Assembly: GCF_029873475.1 (NCBI RefSeq)
Contig: NZ_CP123499.1
Location: 1,860,001 to 1,924,000 of the forward strand
Origin: Arsenophonus sp. aPb
GTDB lineage: Bacteria; Pseudomonadota; Gammaproteobacteria; Enterobacterales; Enterobacteriaceae
Direction of reading: 5' to 3'
DNA length: 64,000 nt
Part shown: positions 32,195 through 41,457 of the stretch, piece after piece
Layout: the number at the start of each line of letters is the position of its first letter
Numbering within the stretch: the stretch's first letter is position 1
The notes under the pieces: model-generated
Databases searched by the model: none
Seen by the model: the letters and a program-made list of their open reading frames with translations, nothing else
What the model was told of the DNA's origin: nothing
Program-made: the position numbers and the translations under genes

Positions 32195-33448
32195 TTACAT
32201 ATGGCTGATGACCGCATCGCCAAACTCACTGCATTTCAATAGCTTAGAACCCGGCATTAAGCGTTCAAAGTCGTAAGTGACGGTTTTGGCGGCAATCGCC
32301 CCTTGCATACCTTTAATGATTAAGTCGGCCGCCTCTGTCCAGCCCATGTGGCGTAGCATCATCTCAGCAGAAAGGATAATAGAGCCGGGATTGACTTTGT
32401 CTTGACCTGCATATTTCGGTGCTGTGCCATGGGTTGCTTCAAATAGTGCACAACTATCGCCTATATTCGCGCCAGGGGCGATACCAATGCCGCCAACTTG
32501 AGCCGCTAAGGCATCCGAAATATAATCGCCATTAAGGTTCATACAAGCAATAACGTCATATTCGGCTGGGCGCAACAAAATTTGCTGTAAAAACGCATCA
32601 GCAATTACGTCCTTGATAATAATATCTTTACCTGTCTCTGGATGTTTAATTTTCATCCATGGGCCACCATCCAGTAATTCACCACCGAATTCATCTTGTG
32701 CTAACTGGTATCCCCAATCTTTAAAAGCACCTTCAGTGAATTTCATTATGTTGCCTTTATGCACTAAAGTGACCGACTGACGATTATTTTGGATAGCATA
32801 CTCAATTGCTGCTCGCACTAGCCGCTTAGTTCCTTCTTCTGAACAGGGCTTTATGCCGATACCACAGTTGGTCGGGAAACGAATTTTATTTACCTCCATC
32901 TCATCTTGCAGAAATTTAATTATTTTATCTGCCTCAGAGCTGCCCGCTTTCCATTCAATACCCGCATAAATATCTTCAGAATTTTCGCGAAAAATAACCA
33001 TATCAGTCAATTCTGGCTGTTTTACTGGGCTAGGAGTACCTTGATAATAACGCACAGGCCGTAAACAAATATAGAGATCGAGTTGTTGACGTAAAGCAAC
33101 ATTCAAAGAACGGATCCCACCGCCGACAGGTGTAGTTAGCGGTCCTTTAATAGAGACATGATATTGTTGGATCAAATCGAGGGTTTCAGCCGGTAACCAT
33201 ACATCTTTGCCATAAATTTGAGTTGATTTTTCACCGGTATAAATCTCCATCCAAGAAATCTTTTTATCACCGTGATAGGCTTTTTTTACTGCTGCATCAA
33301 CTACTTTCAACATCACCGGGGTAATATCAGCACCTATACCATCCCCTTCAATATAAGGAATTATTGGATTATTAGGAACGTTCAGCTTACCTGCTGCTAG
33401 TGTAATTTTTTCACCCTGTTGAGGAACAACTACTTTGCTTTCCATCAA
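32195..33448 (-). CDS. icd: Isocitrate dehydrogenase, NADP-dependent
   Basis: 417 residues, the usual length. It converts isocitrate to 2-oxoglutarate in the TCA cycle. RSLNVALRQQLDLYICLRPV is the substrate-binding block with the regulatory serine; MNLNGDYISDALAAQVGG and ATHGTAPKYAGQDKVNPGS are family signatures. The prophage integrase lies next to its 3' end, so the last codons may be phage-supplied. AGGAGAG lies before the ATG. Confidence 0.97.
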   Translation of the reverse strand: MMESKVVVPQQGEKITLAAGKLNVPNNPIIPYIEGDGIGADITPVMLKVVDAAVKKAYHGDKKISWMEIYTGEKSTQIYGKDVWLPAETLDLIQQYHVSIKGPLTTPVGGGIRSLNVALRQQLDLYICLRPVRYYQGTPSPVKQPELTDMVIFRENSEDIYAGIEWKAGSSEADKIIKFLQDEMEVNKIRFPTNCGIGIKPCSEEGTKRLVRAAIEYAIQNNRQSVTLVHKGNIMKFTEGAFKDWGYQLAQDEFGGELLDGGPWMKIKHPETGKDIIIKDVIADAFLQQILLRPAEYDVIACMNLNGDYISDALAAQVGGIGIAPGANIGDSCALFEATHGTAPKYAGQDKVNPGSIILSAEMMLRHMGWTEAADLIIKGMQGAIAAKTVTYDFERLMPGSKLLKCSEFGDAVISHM

Positions 33449-33585
33449 TCTCTCCTTTTAGTTATCTTAGCGCAATACCTATTAACTTATGGTAAGAATA
33501 TTGCATGGTACTTGAATAATTTTTCTACGCCAATGGCTGTTAATTTAAGGTATAATAGGGATCTCATTTTTTATTATTCATTGCT

Positions 33586-34215
33586 ATGACAAATTTGCAT
33601 CATAAAAAGTCCAAATCGAAACAATACCATGACAAAAATAGCGCAAATTTTGTCAAACATACGATTAATTCACGTAGAATATTACTGTTTAATAAACCGT
33701 TCGATGTATTGTCACAATTTACTGACCATATTGCTCGCCAGACATTAAAAAATTACATTCCTGTTACCAATGTCTATGCTGCAGGACGTTTAGATCGCGA
33801 TAGCGAGGGTCTGTTAATTCTCACTAATGATGGCAAATTACAAGCTAAATTGACCCAGCCAAATAATAAAATGAAAAAAATTTACTATGTGCAGGTTGAA
33901 GGTATACCGGAACAAGCAGCATTACAAAAATTTTGTCGAGGCTTGCTATTAAAAGATGGTATGACCAAGCCGGCAAAAGCTGAACTTGTTGCTGAGCCCA
34001 ATTGGCTTTGGCCACGTCATCCTCCTATACGCATCAGAAAAAATATTCCAACCAGTTGGCTAAAGATCACCTTATCAGAAGGCCGCAATCGACAAATACG
34101 TCGCATGACAGCAAATATAGGATTTCCAACCTTAAGATTGATTCGTTATAGTATTGCCAATTTTCAATTAGATAACTTACAACCTGGTGAATGGAAGGAG
34201 ATTGATTTTGTTTAA
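33586..34215 (+). CDS. rluE: 23S rRNA pseudouridine synthase E
   Basis: 209 residues. LLFNKPFDVLSQF, the catalytic AGRLDRDSEGLLILTNDG (Asp of GRLDRDS) and SEGRNRQIRRMTANIGFPT are RsuA-family motifs. It modifies U2457 in E. coli 23S rRNA. It is divergent from icd and overlaps nudJ. Confidence 0.95.
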   Translation: MTNLHHKKSKSKQYHDKNSANFVKHTINSRRILLFNKPFDVLSQFTDHIARQTLKNYIPVTNVYAAGRLDRDSEGLLILTNDGKLQAKLTQPNNKMKKIYYVQVEGIPEQAALQKFCRGLLLKDGMTKPAKAELVAEPNWLWPRHPPIRIRKNIPTSWLKITLSEGRNRQIRRMTANIGFPTLRLIRYSIANFQLDNLQPGEWKEIDFV

Positions 34216-34657
34216 ACCGCACGTAACCGTTGCTAATGTCGTTCACGTTAATGGTAAGTTTTTAGTTGTAGAAGAAATTATTAATAATAAATCAGTCTGG
34301 AATCAACCAGCTGGACATCTAGAAGCCAACGAAACTATTTTGGCTGCCGCTAGCCGTGAGCTGTATGAAGAGACCGGTATTAATGCATTTCCCCAGCAAT
34401 TAATAAAAATCCATCAATGGATAGCGCCTGATGGCTGTACTTTCCTACGCTTTCTTTTTTTGATTGAACTAGATGAAATGCCTGAAACATCTCCACAAGA
34501 TAATGATATCCATCAATGTCTATGGGTTACTGCCGATGAAATATTATCCAGCTCGTGCCTTCGTTCACCTTTAGTAGCAGAGAGCATACGCTGTTTTATG
34601 AGCCGAAAATTTTTTCCGCTAACCTTAATCGACGCTTATCAATTTCATAGCGGCTAA
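34208..34657 (+). CDS. nudJ: Nudix phosphatase NudJ
   Basis: 149 residues from TTG 34208, which has AAGGAG 7 bases upstream and aligns with the E. coli start MFKPHVTVA; the frame is open from 34187. The Nudix box GHLEANETILAAASRELYEE is intact. The enzyme hydrolyses nucleoside and HMP pyrophosphates. It overlaps the rluE stop. Confidence 0.93.
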   Translation: MFKPHVTVANVVHVNGKFLVVEEIINNKSVWNQPAGHLEANETILAAASRELYEETGINAFPQQLIKIHQWIAPDGCTFLRFLFLIELDEMPETSPQDNDIHQCLWVTADEILSSSCLRSPLVAESIRCFMSRKFFPLTLIDAYQFHSG

Positions 34658-34744
34658 TAGAGATTAATCTAATGCTGCTATGGTGCAACTTGACACAGCA
34701 TGTTAAAATATTTGTTTTATGTTTGCCCGCAGTGAGATTTATTC

Positions 34745-35854
34745 ATGTCAGATAACCAGTTGAAAAAAGTCATCGTTGGAATGTCCGGTGGCGTTGACTC
34801 ATCCGTATCCGCTTACCTATTAAAACAACAAGGTTATCAGGTTGCCGGTCTATTCATGAAAAACTGGGAAGAGGACGATAATGAAGAGTATTGCTCAGCA
34901 GCTACCGATCTTGCCGATGCGCAATCCGTATGCGATAAACTCGATATAGAGCTTCATACCGTTAATTTTGCCGCCGAATATTGGGACAATGTTTTTGCCC
35001 ATTTTCTTGCTGAGTATAAAGCTGGCCGCACTCCAAATCCTGATATTCTGTGTAATAAAGAAATTAAATTTAAAGCTTTTTTAGAATTTGCTGCAGAAGA
35101 TCTGGCGGCAGACTATATTGCCACCGGCCACTACGCTCGACGCAAAACGGTTAATGGGCGCCATCAATTACTACGTGGCCTGGATAATAACAAAGATCAA
35201 AGCTATTTTCTTTATGCTTTAGATCAAGCGCAACTGGCACAAAGTCTTTTCCCAATAGGTGAACTAGAAAAATCAACCGTTCGCCGTATCGCTGAAAAAA
35301 TTGGTTTAATTACAGCCAAAAAGAAAGATTCAACAGGAATTTGTTTTATTGGTGAACGTAAATTTCGCGACTTCCTCGCTCGCTACCTGCCGGCTAAACC
35401 AGGTATGATTATAACGGTTGACGGTAAAATTTTAGGTGAACATTCAGGCTTAATGTATCATACGTTAGGTCAACGTAAGGGATTAGGTATCGGTGGCGTA
35501 AAAGAAGCTAACGACGATCCCTGGTATGTTGTCGATAAAGATATTAAAAATAATCGCCTAATTGTTGCCCAAGGCTATAATCACCCACGTTTGATGTCGA
35601 CAGGACTTATCGTCCAACAAATCCATTGGATTAATCCACCAGTATTAAACGAAAGCAATCAATGCACAGTTAAAACGCGTTACCGGCAGCCAGATATACC
35701 CTGTACAATTAAGCAATTAAGTGACAATAAAATCATTGTGCAATTTGACTACCCTGTTGCAGCCGTCACGCCCGGTCAATCCGCAGTCTTTTATCAAGGT
35801 GACATTTGTTTAGGCGGTGGCGTTATTGAAACACGTATTCAGGAGTCAATGTGA
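34745..35854 (+). CDS. mnmA: tRNA 2-thiouridylase MnmA
   Basis: 369 residues. PP-loop GMSGGVDSS at 12-20. The two catalytic Cys are Cys103 (ILCNKE) and Cys200 (GICFIGERKF). It thiolates U34 of Lys, Glu and Gln tRNAs. Its stop overlaps the hflD start. Confidence 0.97.
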   Translation: MSDNQLKKVIVGMSGGVDSSVSAYLLKQQGYQVAGLFMKNWEEDDNEEYCSAATDLADAQSVCDKLDIELHTVNFAAEYWDNVFAHFLAEYKAGRTPNPDILCNKEIKFKAFLEFAAEDLAADYIATGHYARRKTVNGRHQLLRGLDNNKDQSYFLYALDQAQLAQSLFPIGELEKSTVRRIAEKIGLITAKKKDSTGICFIGERKFRDFLARYLPAKPGMIITVDGKILGEHSGLMYHTLGQRKGLGIGGVKEANDDPWYVVDKDIKNNRLIVAQGYNHPRLMSTGLIVQQIHWINPPVLNESNQCTVKTRYRQPDIPCTIKQLSDNKIIVQFDYPVAAVTPGQSAVFYQGDICLGGGVIETRIQESM

Positions 35855-36477
35855 GCAAAAATTTTTATGATATTACACTTGCTTTTGCCGGTATCTGCCA
35901 AGCATGTCATTTAGTTCAACAAATAGCTCATAACGGAAAGATTGACGATAATGCAACAGAAGTTATGATTAATAGCACACTAAATATTAATCCAACATCC
36001 ACATTAGATGTTTATGGAAATAGCGAGGCAAATCTTCGTGTTGGTTTAAATACTTTACTTGCTATACTTACCGCCTCAAATAATACCCTTTACTCTAATT
36101 TAACCCGCTACTTATTAAGTCTTATCGGATTAGAGCGTCGACTAAGAAAAAATCCATCGGCAAGTAATGAACTAAAACAACGTATTGAACTACTTCAACA
36201 CCAAAAAAATTATTTTGAGCCTATGTCCAGTGGTATTTTTAACGCGCTAGCGGGTATTTATGTGGATGTGATTAGCCCTATTGGCCCGCGTATTCAGGTA
36301 ACGGGTGCTCCTGATATCCTTCAAAATAGTTCGGTACAAGCTAAAGTGCGTGCATTACTTTTTACTGGCATTCGTAGCGCTGTTCTCTGGCAACAAATCG
36401 GTGGAAGCCGCCTACAATTAATGTTTTCGCGACAACGTTTGATCACTCAAGCAAAAGAAATTCTTGCTCATTGTTAA
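35851..36477 (+). CDS. hflD: HflD, lysogenization regulator
   Basis: 208 residues. DITLAFAGICQACHLVQQIA, YLLSLIGLERRLRKNP and RAVLFTG-like RALLFTGIRSAVLWQQIGG match HflD. In E. coli it interacts with lambda CII and lowers lysogeny. It lies between mnmA and purB in the standard order, with an ATGA-type overlap. Confidence 0.95.
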   Translation: MSKNFYDITLAFAGICQACHLVQQIAHNGKIDDNATEVMINSTLNINPTSTLDVYGNSEANLRVGLNTLLAILTASNNTLYSNLTRYLLSLIGLERRLRKNPSASNELKQRIELLQHQKNYFEPMSSGIFNALAGIYVDVISPIGPRIQVTGAPDILQNSSVQAKVRALLFTGIRSAVLWQQIGGSRLQLMFSRQRLITQAKEILAHC

Positions 36478-36498
36478 TAAATTTGGGAGTCACTAGCA

Positions 36499-37869
36499 AT
36501 GGAATTATCTTCACTGACTGCTGTATCGCCAATTGATGGCCGCTACAATGATAAAGTCAGTCTATTACGTCCAATTTTCAGTGAATTTGGTTTACTAAAA
36601 TATCGTATCCAAGTAGAGGTACGCTGGCTACAAAAATTAGCAGCATGTGCTGACATTAAAGAAGTGCCCGCATTTAGTATCGAAGCAAAAACTTATCTTG
36701 AGCAAATTGTAACTAGCTTCAATGAAAATGATGCCATTCAGATCAAACAAATCGAACAAACAACCAATCATGATGTAAAAGCGGTTGAATATTTTCTAAA
36801 ACAAAAAATGGCCGCCATGCCTGAATTAGAAAAAGTGGCAGAATTTATTCATTTTGCCTGCACCTCTGAAGATATTAATAATCTTTCCCATGCGCTAATG
36901 TTAAAAACTGCTCGTGATCAAGTGATTCTGCCAAAATGGCGAAAAATTATTAATACCCTAAAAGAGATGGCACATCTTTATCGCGCTTTGCCGCTACTAT
37001 CAAGAACCCATGGCCAACCCGCAACGCCGACTACGATAGGTAAAGAGTTTGCCAATGTTGCTTATCGTATGGAACGACAATATCAGCAACTTGAGCAAAT
37101 CGAAATTTTAGGCAAAATTAATGGCGCTGTGGGTAATTATAATGCCCATTTATCCGCTTATCCTGATATAAACTGGCATCTGTTCAGCGAAGAATTTGTT
37201 ACTTCATTAGGTATCAAATGGAATCCGTTCACCACCCAAATTGAACCCCATGACTATATTGCTGAACTATTTAATTGTATTGCTCGTTTTAATACCATTT
37301 TGATCGATTTTGATCGGGATATCTGGGGTTATATTGCCCTTAATCATTTCAGACAAAAAACCGTCGCCGGTGAAATTGGTTCATCAACCATGCCACATAA
37401 AGTTAACCCGATAGATTTTGAAAATTCCGAAGGTAATCTTGGGCTAGCAAATGCCTTATTAAATCATCTGGCAAATAAATTACCGATTTCACGTTGGCAA
37501 CGTGATCTAACAGATTCAACGGTATTACGTAATCTAGGGGTCGGCATTGGTTATGCTTTGATAGCCTATCAAGCGACATTGAAAGGCTTAAGCAAACTAG
37601 AAGTTAATGAGCAAAACTTACAAATGGAATTAGATGCAAATTGGGAAGTGCTGGCTGAAGCTATTCAAACTGTTATGCGCCGCTATGGAATTGAAAAACC
37701 TTATGAAAAACTAAAAGTGTTAACCCGCGGCAAGCGAGCTACAGCCGATGACATCAAAGCATTTATTGATGACTTAGATTTACCTCAAACAGAAAAAGAT
37801 CGCTTAAAAACAATGACTCCAGCTAACTATATTGGTTACTCAATTAATCTGGTGGACTATTTAAAATAA
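36499..37869 (+). CDS. purB: Adenylosuccinate lyase
   Basis: 456 residues. The fumarase-family signature SSTMPHKVNPIDFEN, plus SRTHGQPATPTT and TSEDINNLSHALM. It acts twice in purine synthesis, on SAICAR and adenylosuccinate. The frame is intact. Confidence 0.97.
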   Translation: MELSSLTAVSPIDGRYNDKVSLLRPIFSEFGLLKYRIQVEVRWLQKLAACADIKEVPAFSIEAKTYLEQIVTSFNENDAIQIKQIEQTTNHDVKAVEYFLKQKMAAMPELEKVAEFIHFACTSEDINNLSHALMLKTARDQVILPKWRKIINTLKEMAHLYRALPLLSRTHGQPATPTTIGKEFANVAYRMERQYQQLEQIEILGKINGAVGNYNAHLSAYPDINWHLFSEEFVTSLGIKWNPFTTQIEPHDYIAELFNCIARFNTILIDFDRDIWGYIALNHFRQKTVAGEIGSSTMPHKVNPIDFENSEGNLGLANALLNHLANKLPISRWQRDLTDSTVLRNLGVGIGYALIAYQATLKGLSKLEVNEQNLQMELDANWEVLAEAIQTVMRRYGIEKPYEKLKVLTRGKRATADDIKAFIDDLDLPQTEKDRLKTMTPANYIGYSINLVDYLK

Positions 37870-37877
37870 CGTCAATC

Positions 37878-37901
37878 GGTGAGCAATATTGATTGCTCAC
37901 C
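37878..37901 (+). terminator. Terminator after purB
   Basis: GGTGAGCAAT (37878-37887) and ATTGCTCACC (37892-37901) form a perfect 10-bp stem with a 4-base loop, 9 bases after the purB stop. A short T-rich run follows. Confidence 0.75.
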
Positions 37902-38044
37902 CTACGTTTTCCTTTAATTAGCCAATCAAACCCCATAATTATTTTCTTTTCATTCACTAATATCTTGCCGTCATCCAGCTATCCTTCTAACATAGGATTT
38001 ATTACTACTTTTTCTAGTAGAGCTATTGAGAAATTGAGGTTGTT

Positions 38045-38734
38045 ATGCGGATATTAATTGTAGAAGATAATGCGCTTTTACGTCACCATCTAACTGTCCA
38101 GTTAAAAGAGACCGGTCACCAAGTAGATGCAGCAGCAGATGCTAAAGAAGCCGATTATTTTTTACAAGAGAGTAATCCCGATATTGCAATTGTTGACTTA
38201 GGATTACCGGGTGAAGATGGATTAAGTATGATCAGGCGTTGGCGGCAAGACAATATTAAATTGCCTATTTTAATATTAACCGCTCGTGAGCGCTGGCAAG
38301 AAAAAGTGGTTGCCTTAAATAGTGGCGCCGATGATTATGTAACAAAACCTTTTCACCTGGAAGAGATTTTAGCACGGATTCAAGCATTAATGCGTCGTAA
38401 TAGTGGGCTTGCTTCACAAATACTTCAACTAGGTGATTTTATTATTGACATGTCACGTAAGGAATTCACTATTAAAGATAAAAATATAAAACTCACTGCA
38501 TTTGAATATACGATTTTAGAAACTTTAATGCGCAATAACAGTAAGGTGGTGAGTAAAGAGTCACTGATGCGCCAGCTTTATCCAGATGCAGAATTGCGTG
38601 AAAGTCATACTATCGATGTCCTAATGGGACGATTACGAAAAAAAATTATGCAAGTATGGCCTAATGATGTCATTGTGACCGTTCGTGGGCAAGGTTACCG
38701 TTTTGACGCAGAACAGCCCGATGATGCTATTTAA
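38045..38734 (+). CDS. phoP: Response regulator PhoP
   Basis: 229 residues. The receiver domain has acidic EDN, the phospho-acceptor in IAIVDLGLPGEDG and Lys in DDYVTKPFH. The winged helix ends VTVRGQGYRF. It is slightly longer than E. coli PhoP by a DAEQPDDAI tail that overlaps phoQ. GAGGT lies upstream. Confidence 0.96.
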   Translation: MRILIVEDNALLRHHLTVQLKETGHQVDAAADAKEADYFLQESNPDIAIVDLGLPGEDGLSMIRRWRQDNIKLPILILTARERWQEKVVALNSGADDYVTKPFHLEEILARIQALMRRNSGLASQILQLGDFIIDMSRKEFTIKDKNIKLTAFEYTILETLMRNNSKVVSKESLMRQLYPDAELRESHTIDVLMGRLRKKIMQVWPNDVIVTVRGQGYRFDAEQPDDAI

Positions 38735-40187
38735 TTTTTTAAAACGCAAAAAACCCTTTTCGTTGCGAACACGTTTTTTACTTGCAACTTCAGGGATAAT
38801 ATTAGCATTGACACTCTCCTATGGTGCCGTTGCAATTGTTGGCTATTTAGTTAGTTTTGATAAAACAACCTATACCTTACTACGTAGTCAAAGTAATCTA
38901 TTTTATAGTTTGGCTCAATGGCGTAATAATAAGTTAGATATTCATGTCCCGACTGACTTTAACTTAAATGCCTCGGCTTTTATTTTAATTTATAATCAAC
39001 AAGGTGAAATTCTGTGGCGACAACATAATATTCCCGCTATTGAAAAAGCTATCGAAAAAGAGTGGCTAAAAAAGGATGGGTTATATGAATTAGACACCGA
39101 TTTAAAAACCACTCGCGAATTAATTAAAGTCTCACCTAACGGCAGTAAACCAGCTAAAAAAATCACTGATATTGAGAATCCTTCTTTAACACACTCAGTT
39201 TCTGTCAATCACTATCAGGCAACCAAAAATCTACCGCAACTTACCATTGTGGTAATAGATACCTTACCTTTAGATTTACAAAAAACTGGATTAGTTTGGG
39301 AATGGTTTGGCTATGTTATATTAACCAATTTTATTCTGGTTATTCCACTGCTTTGGCTAGTGACTTCCTGGAGTTTATACCCGATTAAGTCATTAAGCTC
39401 ACAAATAAGCGGCATCGAAAAAGGCGAACGGGAAGCATTGGATGAAAATCCGCCATTAGAGCTCAGCGGATTAGTGCGTAACTTGAATAATTTACTCGTA
39501 AACGAACAAAAGCGCTATACCAAATATCGTACTACACTCGCTGATTTGAGCCATAGCCTAAAAACTCCGTTAGCCGTATTACAATCAACCCTCCGTTCTC
39601 TGCGCTCAAGCAAACAAATGACCATTGAACAAGCCGAGCCTATCATGCTGGAACAAATTGGCCGAATTTCACAACAAATAGGTTACTATTTGCATCGTGC
39701 AAGTATACATAGTGAAGATCATTTCGCGATCCGAGAAATTTCTTCTGTCTCTGCTTTATTAGATAATCTATGTAGTGCCTTAACAAAAGTATATCAACAA
39801 AAGGGCGTCAATTTGACCCTCGATGTCTCGCCTGAAATTACTTGGCTAGGTCAACCGATAGATTTTATGGAAATTATGGGTAATATTATTGAAAATGCTT
39901 GTAAATATTGTCTTGAATTTGTCGAAGTTAGCGCTAATAGCACCGAAAATTCGTTAACCATTATTGTAGATGATGATGGTCCTGGTGTTGCTGAAGATAA
40001 ACGTGATTTGATTTTTTTGCGAGGTCAACGCATTGATACACTACGACCTGGACAAGGTTTGGGTCTCTCTATTGCGGCTGAAATTATTGAACAATATGAC
40101 GGAGATATTGCTATTACTCATAATCCATTAGGTGGAGCGCGAGTGATTGTCACTTTTAGACAACAATTCCCGCTAACAGATAGCTAA
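38721..40187 (+). CDS. phoQ: Sensor kinase PhoQ with reduced acidic patch
   Basis: 488 residues from ATG 38721, overlapping the phoP stop; the frame is open from 38685. Two membrane helices flank a periplasmic PAS-like domain. The phospho-acceptor is in LSHSLKTPLAVLQS, and ATPase boxes include NACKYC and DDDGPGV. In the sensor domain the E. coli acidic run EDDDDAE aligns with TDIENPS (about 149-155), keeping two of six acids. Sensing of Mg2+ and peptides may be weakened. Confidence 0.95.
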   Translation: MMLFNFLKRKKPFSLRTRFLLATSGIILALTLSYGAVAIVGYLVSFDKTTYTLLRSQSNLFYSLAQWRNNKLDIHVPTDFNLNASAFILIYNQQGEILWRQHNIPAIEKAIEKEWLKKDGLYELDTDLKTTRELIKVSPNGSKPAKKITDIENPSLTHSVSVNHYQATKNLPQLTIVVIDTLPLDLQKTGLVWEWFGYVILTNFILVIPLLWLVTSWSLYPIKSLSSQISGIEKGEREALDENPPLELSGLVRNLNNLLVNEQKRYTKYRTTLADLSHSLKTPLAVLQSTLRSLRSSKQMTIEQAEPIMLEQIGRISQQIGYYLHRASIHSEDHFAIREISSVSALLDNLCSALTKVYQQKGVNLTLDVSPEITWLGQPIDFMEIMGNIIENACKYCLEFVEVSANSTENSLTIIVDDDGPGVAEDKRDLIFLRGQRIDTLRPGQGLGLSIAAEIIEQYDGDIAITHNPLGGARVIVTFRQQFPLTDS

Positions 40188-40254
40188 TATCACTAAATAG
40201 CAACGCCATTTGCTTATCTTTTAGCTAACAAATTAAATAAATATGCAGAATAAA

Positions 40255-41385
40255 ATGACTGACTATCAACTTAATATTAATTGGCCAGATTTTATCAAAA
40301 ATTTTTGGCAAAAACGGCCGTTATTAATTAAACAAGGATTTACTAATTTTATTGATCCTATCTCAGCTGATGATTTAGCGGGATTAGCCATGGAAGATGA
40401 AGTGGATAGCCGATTAGTAAGCTTTCAAGATGGAAGTTGGAATGTTACTCACGGCCCTTTTGATAACTATGAACAATTGGGCGAGACTGGATGGTCACTT
40501 CTAGTACAAGCCGTTAACCATTGGCATTATCCATCAACTGCCTTATTAGCCCCCTTTCGTGTTTTATCTGATTGGCGAATTGATGATTTAATGGTTTCTT
40601 ATTCTGTCCCAGCAGGTGGCGTTGGCCCCCATATTGATCAATATGATGTTTTTATTATTCAAGGTCTTGGCCGCCGTCATTGGCGAGTAGGTGAAAAAAA
40701 GACACTGAAACAACATTGTCCACATCCAGATCTACTCCAAGTTGAACCTTTTGCTGCCATTATTGATGCACAACTTGAGCCAGGTGATATTCTTTATATC
40801 CCGCCTGGCTTCCCACATGAAGGTTATTCCATAGAGACTTCACTTAATTACTCCGTCGGTTTTAGATCACCAACGAGCCGTGAATTATTTAGTAGTTTTG
40901 CCGATTATCTTATCGCTAATGACTTAGGTAGTTACCATTATAGTGATCCAGATATAGCCACTCGTGACAATCCTGCTATGATATTGCCAACTGAATTAAC
41001 TGAAATACAACTTATAATGCAACAATTGCTTGCTCAACCACAAATTTTTACTCATTGGTTTGGCACATTTATTTCTCAGTCTCGTCATGAGTTAGATATC
41101 GCGCCGCCCGATCCATCCTATACCGTTGAGCAAGTTATTCAGCTTCTCCGTCAAGGAAATACGCTTTACAAACTTAATGGCTTACGTACTTTATGTGTAG
41201 CAAATCAATACTTTGTTAATGGTGAACAATTAAAATCGCCTAAATCAAATATAACTGCCATCAATATTCTGTTTGAAAAGTCCGAAATTCAAGTTGATAT
41301 GTTAGGTAACGCATTGAATAACCATTATTTCATGCAATTAGTAACAAAACTAATTAATGATGGATATTGGTATTTTAACGATTAA
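40255..41385 (+). CDS. roxA: Ribosomal protein L16 arginine hydroxylase RoxA
   Basis: 376 residues from ATG 40255, which aligns with the E. coli start; the frame is open from 40243. It is a JmjC-type 2-oxoglutarate oxygenase with iron ligands His126, Asp128 (GPHIDQYDV) and His188 (GFPHEGYS). It hydroxylates an arginine of L16. Confidence 0.95.
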   Translation: MTDYQLNINWPDFIKNFWQKRPLLIKQGFTNFIDPISADDLAGLAMEDEVDSRLVSFQDGSWNVTHGPFDNYEQLGETGWSLLVQAVNHWHYPSTALLAPFRVLSDWRIDDLMVSYSVPAGGVGPHIDQYDVFIIQGLGRRHWRVGEKKTLKQHCPHPDLLQVEPFAAIIDAQLEPGDILYIPPGFPHEGYSIETSLNYSVGFRSPTSRELFSSFADYLIANDLGSYHYSDPDIATRDNPAMILPTELTEIQLIMQQLLAQPQIFTHWFGTFISQSRHELDIAPPDPSYTVEQVIQLLRQGNTLYKLNGLRTLCVANQYFVNGEQLKSPKSNITAINILFEKSEIQVDMLGNALNNHYFMQLVTKLINDGYWYFND

Positions 41386-41457
41386 AATTATTTAACCTGT
41401 ATACAATAAAACATGATTGGCTTAACGGGTTGATAATTTTATTTGGTAGGTTAACTA

